A stretch of DNA of 22,886 bases, taken from positions 1 to 22,886 of the IMG/VR virus record IMGVR_UViG_3300025469_000156; one strand, given 5' to 3'. Below are positions 6,989 through 11,758 of this stretch, piece after piece. The translations under genes were made by a program, and so were the position numbers. The notes beneath the pieces were generated by a model. That model was not told the origin of the DNA. It worked only from the letters and a program-made list of their open reading frames with translations, and ran no database searches. Source of the stretch: a virus. Every line of letters starts with the position of its first letter. Positions within the stretch are counted from its first letter, which is position 1.

Positions 6989-7234
6989 TTAAATGGATAA
7001 TTCCCTTATTTTTGGATAAAGGATTTGCAAAGCTTCTGCAATTGAGGGCTGCGGTAATCCGGACTGTTCTGCAGCTTTGGATTTCCTATTGAATTCTTCC
7101 TGCGCTGCAGCCGCACGTTCACAGGAGCAGGAGCAAAGTGAATTATCCAATCGGGGACGACATCCCAGGTGTGCCCCTGCTTGGCAACGGCCACACGGTG
7201 CATCCCCTAGCTTGTACCTTCGGCGCGATCTCAT
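6989..7234 (-). CDS. Small Cys-rich protein, putative zinc binder
   Basis: From ATG 7234 the product has 81 residues: a basic start MRSRRRYKLGDAPCGRCQ, then a Cys/His cluster (CGRC, AHLGC, and CSCSC within residues 14-37), then a helical Ala/Glu-rich stretch and a short C-terminal helix. The cluster should bind one or two zinc ions. An overlapping frame (7006-7203) also encodes 65 residues, but it lacks a sensible ribosome site and a recognisable pattern. The ATG lies only six bases after the -10 box of its promoter, so the message may be leaderless or a later start may be used. No family was recognised. Confidence 0.6.
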   Translation of the reverse strand: MRSRRRYKLGDAPCGRCQAGAHLGCRPRLDNSLCSCSCERAAAAQEEFNRKSKAAEQSGLPQPSIAEALQILYPKIRELSI

Positions 7235-7240
7235 GTGAAA

Positions 7241-7269
7241 AGTATAGCACAAGTGTAGACTGAAGTCAA
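7241..7269 (-). promoter_or_regulatory. Sigma70-type promoter, leftward
   Basis: TTGACT (7269-7264), a 17-base spacer and TATACT (7246-7241) each match five of six consensus positions. The expected transcription start, about seven bases beyond the -10 box, falls on or next to ATG 7234 of the Cys-rich gene. It lies back to back with the rightward promoter at 7348. Confidence 0.75.
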
Positions 7270-7347
7270 GGTGATGATGCGACAGCAACTTGCTGTCGGA
7301 TAGTATATAAATATTTAGGTTGTTGATTCCAAAGCATTTGCACTGCT

Positions 7348-7377
7348 TGACAAGAGCATTACAGGTGTGCTATTATA
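7348..7377 (+). promoter_or_regulatory. Sigma70-type promoter, rightward
   Basis: TTGACA (7348-7353), an 18-base spacer and TATTAT (7372-7377). Transcription would start near 7384 and read the nuclease gene at 7409. With the leftward promoter at 7241-7269 it forms the divergent control region of the phage early genes. Confidence 0.7.
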
Positions 7378-7408
7378 AGTATGTCAGGAATTATTCTGGA
7401 TAAAACCT

Positions 7409-7894
7409 ATGAAGTATCTATGTAAAGAATGTGATAAGTATAAAGAAACAAAGGACTTTTCTAAAAGTAGTGACCGTTATGGAATGCCATCCAGCTCTAG
7501 GGTATGTGATGAATGCCTGCGAAAGTGTAACACAAGTTTAGGTGCATCAGAAGATGTACCCGTTATGGTGGATGTTGATAATCTTTTTCCTCATCACACA
7601 GATCGTTTTGATGGTCTTACTAACGCAGAGGGTAATGTGGTTTGTGCGCTTAACTCCATTGGTGTTACTAAGATACTGAGGAATGGATGGCCTGATTTTG
7701 TTGCTGTGATTAAAGGTTTTCCAGTGTTCATAGAGGTAAAAAGCGGACCTGATGATTTACCAAGACCAAATCAAGTTAAGATGCATAACTTGTTAAAGGG
7801 GCTTGGTTTAGATGTAATTGTAATAAATGGCGCACAAAACAGCGCTACTTTGAGCAATAAATTAAAAGTACTATTTCATAAGTACTTTCAATAA
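7409..7894 (+). CDS. PD-(D/E)XK nuclease (VRR-NUC-like) with N-terminal zinc ribbon
   Basis: In this 161-residue protein, residues 5-8 (CKEC) and 33-36 (CDEC) with KETKDFSKSS between them form a small zinc ribbon often seen in phage HNH and related nucleases. The C-terminal part holds the nuclease core: GWPDFVAV (Pro95-Asp96), FIEVKSG (Glu109, Lys111), then RPNQ (Gln122) and a final LDVIVINGA strand, as in VRR-NUC domains. Such enzymes cleave DNA junctions or act as repair or mobile endonucleases. It stands alone between the divergent promoter and the RNA island. The ribosome site is weak (GGATAAAACCT). Whether it is a resolvase or a selfish nuclease cannot be decided here. Confidence 0.85.
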   Translation: MKYLCKECDKYKETKDFSKSSDRYGMPSSSRVCDECLRKCNTSLGASEDVPVMVDVDNLFPHHTDRFDGLTNAEGNVVCALNSIGVTKILRNGWPDFVAVIKGFPVFIEVKSGPDDLPRPNQVKMHNLLKGLGLDVIVINGAQNSATLSNKLKVLFHKYFQ

Positions 7895-7909
7895 CTTACA
7901 GACAAGTGC

Positions 7910-7939
7910 TTAAGTGTGTAAAAATTACATGGTATAATT
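7910..7939 (+). promoter_or_regulatory. Extended -10 promoter for the first noncoding RNA
   Basis: A perfect TATAAT at 7934-7939 is preceded by TGG, giving an extended -10 element. A poor -35-like TTAAGT lies at 7910-7915, 18 bases upstream. Transcription would start near 7946, after the end of the nuclease gene, and no gene begins for the next 490 bases. Confidence 0.7.
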
Positions 7940-7945
7940 AATAGA

Positions 7946-8410
7946 GTGGGGAAAGGTGTCTCCACTGGTAATACTGTGCATTATCTGCACTGATCTTCGT
8001 ACTTGCCCAATGCAAGGGTCGCCGCCTGCGGTTGGGTACTAATACGGGCCGAGTTCGCCGTCGCCGTCGTGCGATTGCCTCGGCCATTCTTTTGGGCTAA
8101 GTCATTGAATTGATTGGGGCTGTGTTAACCGACCAGCCCGCCCAAGCGTTCTTGGTGGTCGTCGGGACTTGCCCCGCCTTCGAGCATAGTGGCAGTCATA
8201 GACCACCGAATCACCGTGTTGATGACACCCCACTCTGCCATCATCCCCAGGGTGGTATGCCGTGCACGGCGGTCTGAGCCACCCTAAGTTTAGCTTTTGC
8301 GCCGATTGAGTAAGTCGCAATGAAAACCCATAATGCACAGAGAGTGCAAGCATATGTTTCGCCAGTAAGTTTGGCCTCCCCATGGGCGCGGGTATAACAG
8401 CGCCTTTTTT
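7946..8410 (+). ncRNA. Candidate large structured noncoding RNA 1 (about 465 nt)
   Basis: The stretch lies between an extended -10 promoter and a rho-independent terminator and has no plausible gene. It is full of perfect helices: GGCCGAG/CTCGGCC, GGTGGTC/GACCACC, AGGGTGG/CCACCCT enclosing GCCG-TGCA-CGGC, CCAAG-CGTT-CTTGG, GGGCTG/CAGCCC, GTGCA-TTATC-TGCAC and TGCAC-AGAGA-GTGCA. Near its 3' end a TTGCG/CGCAA stem (8297-8320) with a GAGTAAG loop recurs in the second RNA at 8853-8876 with compensatory changes. Large RNAs beside tRNA genes are known from phages (GOLLD, ROOL), but I cannot match this to either. It is unlikely to be a leader of the membrane gene, since the terminator intervenes. 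Confidence 0.6.
8385..8410 (+). terminator. Rho-independent terminator of noncoding RNA 1
   Basis: GGCGC (8385-8389), a ten-base loop and GCGCC (8400-8404) are followed directly by TTTTTT (8405-8410). The stem is short but all G-C. It ends the transcript started near 7946. Confidence 0.75.
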
Positions 8411-8442
8411 ATCATTCTGTTAGGTAGTATTTGGAGGCAGAT

Positions 8443-8625
8443 ATGGTAGTGCTACTTGTTCTTTTTACATTTGCATTTTTCTTTGGTGTTGATTGGCTCA
8501 TGTCTCACCCCATTCACCTAAGCATCCCGCGCGGTACAGAATATACCACGCCTGGGTTTGAAATGCTTGGTGCTCTCGCACAAGATGGTGGTGAGAAGAA
8601 AGAAAAAGATTCTAAGCCAGTATAG
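8443..8625 (+). CDS. Small membrane protein, 60 aa
   Basis: ATG 8443 follows a near-ideal GGAGG at five bases spacing. The product begins MVVLLVLFTFAFFFGVDWLM, one clear transmembrane helix at the very N-terminus, followed by about 25 mixed residues and a charged tail (GGEKKEKDSKPV), so the bulk would face one side of the inner membrane. Size and layout resemble small phage membrane proteins such as spanin or holin accessories, but there is no lipobox and no lysis gene nearby, so the role is unknown. The stop codon lies inside the tRNA-Thr gene: the last ten bases of the gene are the 5' acceptor strand and next bases of the tRNA. Confidence 0.7.
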   Translation: MVVLLVLFTFAFFFGVDWLMSHPIHLSIPRGTEYTTPGFEMLGALAQDGGEKKEKDSKPV

Positions 8626-8691
8626 CTCAGTTGGCAGAGCAGGGGTTTTGTAAACCTCAGGTCGCGGGTTCGATGCCTGCTGCTGGCTCCA
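8616..8691 (+). tRNA. tRNA-Thr(TGT)
   Basis: The gene is 76 nt with encoded CCA. The acceptor stem GCCAGTA/TGCTGGC has seven pairs with one G-T. The D arm is GCTC...GAGC. The anticodon arm is GGGGT-TTTGTAA-ACCTC (anticodon TGT, reading ACA), and the T arm is GCGGG-TTCGATG-CCTGC. All arms fold, so the tRNA should be functional. The upstream membrane gene ends within it. Confidence 0.93.
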
Positions 8692-8694
8692 CAT

Positions 8695-8770
8695 TGTCAG
8701 GTAGCTCAATAGGCAGAGCCCCATACTGTTAATGCGGTCGTTGGGGGTTCGAGACCCTCGGGGCCAGCCA
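8695..8770 (+). tRNA. tRNA-Asn(GTT)-like, degenerate acceptor stem
   Basis: The gene is 76 nt with CCA. The D arm (GCTC/GAGC), anticodon loop CTGTTAA (GTT, Asn), five-base variable loop and T arm (GGGGG-TTCGAGA-CCCTC) are normal. The acceptor strands TGTCAGG and GGGGCCA form only three of seven pairs, and the anticodon stem has one A-C mismatch. It is probably a decaying gene, or a tRNA-like element serving another purpose. It lies three bases after tRNA-Thr and was presumably cotranscribed. Confidence 0.65.
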
Positions 8771-8791
8771 TTTGATTTTGTAAGATAGTGT

Positions 8792-8797
8792 TATAAT
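8792..8797 (+). promoter_or_regulatory. -10 box upstream of noncoding RNA 2
   Basis: A perfect TATAAT lies 21 bases after the tRNA-Asn-like gene. No convincing -35 box is seen at 16-18 bases (TTGATT lies only 14 bases upstream). If used, the transcript would start near 8804. Confidence 0.45.
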
Positions 8798-8803
8798 ACC
8801 TTG

Positions 8804-9490
8804 GCCGCTCGACTTGTCGCAAGACCTCGGGCGGTCTATTAATTTCAGCTCCCCGCGCCGACCGAGTAAGTCGCGGTTAAAGTCCTACCAGAAGGCAGAG
8901 CATAAAGATTCGCCCGTAGGTCGCATAGCGACCCGCGAGGGGTTGCTAAGCAACCCCGTGGCGAACAATTCCTCAGCCTGCTTGCGCCGAACTGCTGCTT
9001 ATATGCTGCACGTGGCCTAGATGCGAGTGAGGAATGTCGGGCGTCCCCAATGGCTTATTGCCTACGTGGGCTCCGCGCCGATTGGAGTTGCACATGGATG
9101 CAACACTTGCTCGGCGAAACTCCGAGCATCCCCCCCCCCGAGCATCACTGGCTATCGATACGACTTTGCCTTAGAGCAATTTGCCGTTCTCGATGCTGAA
9201 GTTCTGGTTGTCCGTTCAATTATTGTGCCGTGCATGACACGGACTGTATGATCGGACTTTATAAGGCACCGTACTGCATGCACCTCTCCATTGTGAAGTG
9301 CGCAGAGTGCCTCAGCGCGTGCTCCACGCGATAATAGGTCGGGAAGCGTGCCCTTGCCTGATCAAAAACTGACTTTCACCTATGGCACACACGGGTGAGT
9401 CAGTAGGAGTTATGGGTTTGGTAGTTTACCCTGTGCACGAAAGACTACCACACATCTGAATCATTCTGCGACTGATCCTCGCAGATATGT
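8804..9490 (+). ncRNA. Candidate large structured noncoding RNA 2 (about 690 nt)
   Basis: No credible gene fills these 690 bases; the frames present are short and cross the helices. Strong hairpins include GGCCGC/GCGGTC, CCGCG/CGCGG (8853-8876), CCTAC/GTAGG, GGTCGC-ATA-GCGACC, GGGGTTGC-TAA-GCAACCCC, GTTGCA/TGCAAC, TGCTCGG/CCGAGCA, CTGAC..TCACC/GGTGA..GTCAG, GGTAGT/ACTACC, and TCTGCGA/TCGCAGA (9465-9485), which ends six bases before tRNA-Ala. The segment 8840-8921 matches 8284-8370 of RNA 1. The 3' end is unclear: the RNA may stop before, or run through, tRNA-Ala. The size and position beside tRNAs suit a GOLLD- or ROOL-type RNA, or a new class. Confidence 0.55.
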
Positions 9491-9566
9491 GGGCCTGTGG
9501 CGCAGACGGGAGCGCGCTTCCTTTGCACGGAAGAGGCCGCTGGTTCGATCCCAGCTAGGTCCACCA
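9491..9566 (+). tRNA. tRNA-Ala(TGC)
   Basis: The gene is 76 nt with encoded CCA. The acceptor stem GGGCCTG/TAGGTCC pairs fully with two G-T pairs. The D arm is GCGC/GCGC, the anticodon arm CTTCC-TTTGCAC-GGAAG (anticodon TGC, reading GCA), the variable loop AGGCC and the T arm GCTGG-TTCGATC-CCAGC. It appears functional. A 7-bp hairpin ends six bases upstream. Confidence 0.92.
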
Positions 9567-9712
9567 AGTTCATCCCTGTATACATGTTATGCGGCCCCCG
9601 TTCTTTCAGGAGAGCGGGAAACTATCTGAGATGATGTGATTGATTATCTCTTATACTCTGCTGGCGCGGGATAAGAGTAAGTTCACACATCGGTATCACC
9701 AGCAGATATTAA
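9567..9712 (+). other. Noncoding spacer with hairpin and candidate pseudoknot
   Basis: No gene is seen. CCCGTTCT-TTCAGG-AGAGCGGG (9597-9618) is an 8-bp hairpin without a T-run. Next, CTCTTAT (9648-9654) pairs with ATAAGAG (9671-9677), and CTGCTGG (9658-9664) pairs with CCAGCAG (9699-9705). The pairs interleave, which is the arrangement of an H-type pseudoknot. The spacer ends at the left end of the IS remnant. Confidence 0.5.
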
Positions 9713-9753
9713 TGAACGGCTCAACGAGCGCAATCCCGCCCTTTTAGGGTGGG

Positions 9754-9942
9754 TTAGCGAGTGCCTTGGTTCTCAACATATTTCTTGAGAACGTCGAGAG
9801 TTACTCCACCAGTGGAGGCGGCAAAGTAACCACTGTTCCAAAGTGTTCGGGAATGGTCGCCCCAGAATTGAGAGCCATAGCGATTGAGGAAGAATTTGGA
9901 GGACACGGATTTGAGACATTGCGGCAGTTGAGCCGCAAGCAG
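9754..9942 (-). pseudogene. tnpA: TnpA (Y1 HUH transposase) C-terminal fragment
   Basis: On the minus strand, a frame of 62 codons ends at TAA 9756-9754. It reads LPQCLKSVSSKFFLNRYG, then FWGDHSRTLWNSGYFAAS, then TGGVTLDVLKKYVENQGTR. This is the C-terminal third of IS200/IS605 TnpA, including the helix that in the whole enzyme carries the catalytic Tyr region (the family has YIENQ at the end). The HUH motif and the N-terminus are absent: an in-frame stop lies at 9945-9943, and the tnpB sequence begins there. Y1 transposases cut and join single-stranded IS ends. This fragment cannot be active. Confidence 0.75.
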
Positions 9943-10404
9943 TCAAGACGCACAAAACACGAGAATCACATAGTGTCGAAGCAAATCGTTTCCTACGCCA
10001 AATTACACCGCAGAGCAATCGCTGTGGAGAACCTTGAGAACGTCCGTAAGCCGAAGAGCAAAATCCGTGGCTATGTCGAGCGTTCGCAGTGGGCTTTCTA
10101 TCAGCTATTGCAGTACATCACGTACAAGGCTGCTTTGCTTGGCGTTCCCGTAATCAAGGTCAATCCTGCATACACATCGCAGGATTGCTCACGATGCGGA
10201 CAGAGGACAAAGCCCAACGGGAAAATTTTCGTTTGCGCTTCTTGCCGACACAAAGACCACCGGGATAGCAACTCAGCCTTTAATATCGGCATGGGCGGCA
10301 ATCGGATACTCGACGTGGGATTGCTTGCGGACTCAGTGAGCCGCAGGTCGGGTGTATTGGTGACCCCGTTTCTGGCGACTACGGAGGCATACGCTTATGC
10401 CTAA
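9919..10404 (+). pseudogene. tnpB: TnpB C-terminal fragment
   Basis: From about 9919 the frame shows TnpB homology: LRQLSRKQSRRTKHENHIVSK, RuvC-II IAVENLENVRK with its Glu, TSQDCSRCG and FVCASCRHK as zinc ribbon, and HRDSNSAFNIG with the third catalytic Asp. The N-terminal half, including RuvC-I and its Asp, is missing. The frame stays open upstream to 9766, but that part is the antisense of tnpA and not TnpB. No ribosome site and no ATG precede the homologous part. Such 3' ends of tnpB also encode the guide RNA scaffold, so the DNA may still produce an RNA even if no protein is made. Confidence 0.8.
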
Positions 10405-10449
10405 CCAAGGTTCAAAGAATCCCAGAGTTTACTCTGGGAGCATCAAGTA

Positions 10450-10547
10450 ACCCCTGGGGCTGGGGTTTACCCGACACCGTATAGGTTAGGTGTGGCCCCC
10501 ACAATTTAACTACATCCCCGACGTGAAGAACGGCGGGTCCATAGCTC
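10450..10547 (+). other. GC-rich hairpin-forming spacer after the IS remnant
   Basis: No gene is seen. GGGGC/GCCCC encloses ACACC...GGTGT, and CCCCG...CGGGG-like arms follow around 10517-10537. GGGTCCA and TAGCTCAG at 10535-10549 resemble the first 15 bases of a tRNA, but the rest of a tRNA is absent. The first bases after the right end (TAACCCCTGGGG...) would be the guide segment of any omega RNA read out of the element. Confidence 0.4.
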
Positions 10548-10577
10548 AGCCCATTAGGGTTGGGCTATTCGTGTTTT
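10548..10577 (+). terminator. Probable rho-independent terminator closing the RNA island
   Basis: AGCCCA (10548-10553), loop TTAGGGT and TGGGCT (10561-10566) are followed by ATTCGTGTTTTT. The T-run starts a few bases late, so it is weaker than the one at 8385. It lies just before the first gene of the late small-protein cassette and could also act as a leader hairpin for that gene. Confidence 0.5.
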
Positions 10578-10587
10578 TGGAGCAATC

Positions 10588-10959
10588 ATGGCAAAGTCAG
10601 ATTCGGCATTTACCGATCCATCATATCGCAGGCCGAAGACTTTCACTAAGTCTCCTAAGATTGATGCACGAACTTTGGGTCTTGGCAATAACAACGTTGC
10701 CGCAGCCGCAACGGATCGTAGAAACAATTTCAATGAAGTTGATTTGCTTCAAGTACCACAAGCAACCGAAAGAACTCTTAATCAAAACCTTGGTGATGTG
10801 GGCATGCGCACACATGCTCAAGAGTCCTTGAATGCCTCTCTTACAGTAGGCAGGGGTCCAGATATGAATCGTCCAAACGGTGCAAATACCAATGGCCCTG
10901 GTACAGTTCAAGTAGGAACAAATGAAATGTCTTCCTACAGTGATCGGATAAGACGTTAA
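10588..10959 (+). CDS. Unknown late protein with LNQ-GD-MR repeat motif, 123 aa
   Basis: The protein is polar, Asn/Thr-rich and low in hydrophobic residues, with no membrane segment, and looks largely disordered. Residues 61-85 carry the motif ERTLNQNLGDVGMRTHAQES followed by LNASL, which recurs in the next two genes. The C-terminus ends SSYSDRIRR. ATG 10588 has GGAG six bases upstream. It opens a rightward run of small genes leading to the terminase, so a structural, packaging or procapsid-associated role is likely. The family was not recognised. Another frame at 10490-10831 overlaps it but has no ribosome site. Confidence 0.7.
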   Translation: MAKSDSAFTDPSYRRPKTFTKSPKIDARTLGLGNNNVAAAATDRRNNFNEVDLLQVPQATERTLNQNLGDVGMRTHAQESLNASLTVGRGPDMNRPNGANTNGPGTVQVGTNEMSSYSDRIRR

Positions 10960-10981
10960 CAAACTTTCAGGAGATAATGCT

Positions 10982-11266
10982 TTGAAAACCAATCCTAATA
11001 GTTCAAGCATAAAACAATCCCCGAGAGTAGGTCAGATTCCAGACGCCGCTAGTGCTGAACGTCCACATAGTATCAATGGACAAGGTGCTCCAATGGAGCG
11101 TGTATTGAATCAACCTGGTGATACTAAGATGCGGGATAACTCACAAGAAGCCTCTAAGGTTTCAGTAACTAAGTCCAGACCAGAACCTACTAAAGTAGGT
11201 GGTGGTGCCTCTCACGCAGGACAAGGTGACCAAGCATTTGGTGGGGTTTACAATAAGATTTATTAG
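10982..11266 (+). CDS. Unknown late protein, 94 aa, TTG start, paralogue of the C-terminal part of the next gene
   Basis: TTG 10982 has AGGAG at eight to nine bases and gives a start MKTNPNSSS. The same MKTNP occurs at an internal ATG (11471) of the following gene, and from there the two proteins run collinearly (94 and 95 residues) through RVLNQPGDTKMRDNSQEAS, the shared motif at residues 40-58. This supports the TTG start. The product is polar and Gly/Ser-rich, probably disordered, ending VYNKIY. Function unknown; it sits in the small-protein cassette before the terminase. Confidence 0.7.
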   Translation: MKTNPNSSSIKQSPRVGQIPDAASAERPHSINGQGAPMERVLNQPGDTKMRDNSQEASKVSVTKSRPEPTKVGGGASHAGQGDQAFGGVYNKIY

Positions 11267-11275
11267 TGGGGCAAC

Positions 11276-11758
11276 ATGAAAAAGCTTGGGATATCTAAAA
11301 GCACGCTTCAGAGTCGTATCAGTGATGAGCAGAAAGCGCAGCGTGATTATAAGAAAAATGCTGCGCAGGCCAAGAGTAATGGCGACACTAAAACTGCCAA
11401 TGTCATAATGCACATCGAGCGTGAAGAAGAAGAGCATGAAGGTATGCTCAAAGGCTTAAAAGGAAAAGGCATGAAAACAAATCCTCCTATGAGAGAAGTG
11501 CAGAAAAGTAAAACTGGAGCACAGTTTCCTGCACCTAAAAATAAACCTGCCATTGCAAAAGAAGCAAGTATACCACAGACTTTATTTACAGATAGACCAC
11601 TGAATCAACCAGGAGATTCAGGAATGCGTCCACACGCTCAGGAAGCATTGCAAGCATCACTTGAAACAGGTCTTGGTAATGAAACGTTTCGCAGTAAGGG
11701 TGGGAACAAAAGTAGTTATTCACCAGATTCTTCAACGGGACACGTTTCACGTTATTAG
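11276..11758 (+). CDS. Ferritin-like helical domain fused to a MKTNP/LNQ-motif protein, 160 aa
   Basis: Residues 1-65 form charged helices with SRISDEQKAQRDYKKNAAQ and IMHIEREEEEHEGMLKGLK. A Glu-x-x-His helix pair like this is seen in small ferritin-like domains of phage structural proteins. Residues 66-160 begin MKTNPPMREVQ and match the preceding 94-aa protein, including RPLNQPGDSGMRPHAQEALQ at 107-126. ATG 11471 (residue 66) has its own AAGGA a few bases upstream, so a second, shorter product may be made. GTGGGGC precedes ATG 11276. Metal binding is not proven, since half of a four-helix bundle would need to dimerise. Role probably structural. Confidence 0.7.
   Translation: MKKLGISKSTLQSRISDEQKAQRDYKKNAAQAKSNGDTKTANVIMHIEREEEEHEGMLKGLKGKGMKTNPPMREVQKSKTGAQFPAPKNKPAIAKEASIPQTLFTDRPLNQPGDSGMRPHAQEALQASLETGLGNETFRSKGGNKSSYSPDSSTGHVSRY

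Larger units (their letters stand above)
9712..10449 (+). mobile_element. IS200/IS605 remnant with internal deletion
   Basis: The left end starts with ATGAACGG and carries the hairpin CCCGCCC-TTTTA-GGGTGGG (9735-9753) within GAGCGCAATCCC...GGGTTAGCG, the same as in the element at 1-1053. The right end carries CCCAGAG-TTTA-CTCTGGG (10421-10438) followed by AGCATCAAG, the usual shape of IS605 right ends. Between them are the 3' part of tnpA (minus strand) and the 3' part of tnpB (plus strand), joined back to back. The 5' halves of both genes and the region between them are missing. With neither complete gene present, the element could move only with enzymes supplied in trans. Boundaries are approximate. 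Confidence 0.75.

Noticed and set aside
7006-7203. Alternative 65-codon frame inside the Cys-rich gene
   Set aside because: No spaced ribosome site and no motif; the other frame has a clear Cys cluster and a promoter.
8102-8383. 93-codon minus-strand frame within noncoding RNA 1
   Set aside because: It runs against the promoter and terminator, starts without a ribosome site, and overlaps strong RNA helices.
8814-9251. Short plus-strand frames of 68 and 76 codons in noncoding RNA 2
   Set aside because: No ribosome sites, no family resemblance, and codons cross perfect hairpins and a poly-C run.
7946-9490. CRISPR array or other regular repeat array
   Set aside because: The repeated elements here are two diverged copies of an RNA domain and single hairpins; there is no series of equal repeats with spacers.
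9766-9918. N-terminal 51 codons of the open frame ahead of the TnpB fragment
   Set aside because: This part is antisense to the TnpA remnant; TnpB similarity begins only near 9919.
10535-10549. GGGTCCA-TAGCTCAG, similar to the first 15 bases of a tRNA
   Set aside because: The D-arm partner, anticodon arm, T arm and 3' acceptor strand are missing; the following bases form the terminator hairpin instead.
10490-10831. 113-codon plus-strand frame overlapping the first late gene
   Set aside because: No ribosome site; the overlapping frame from 10588 has GGAG and shares a motif with its neighbours.
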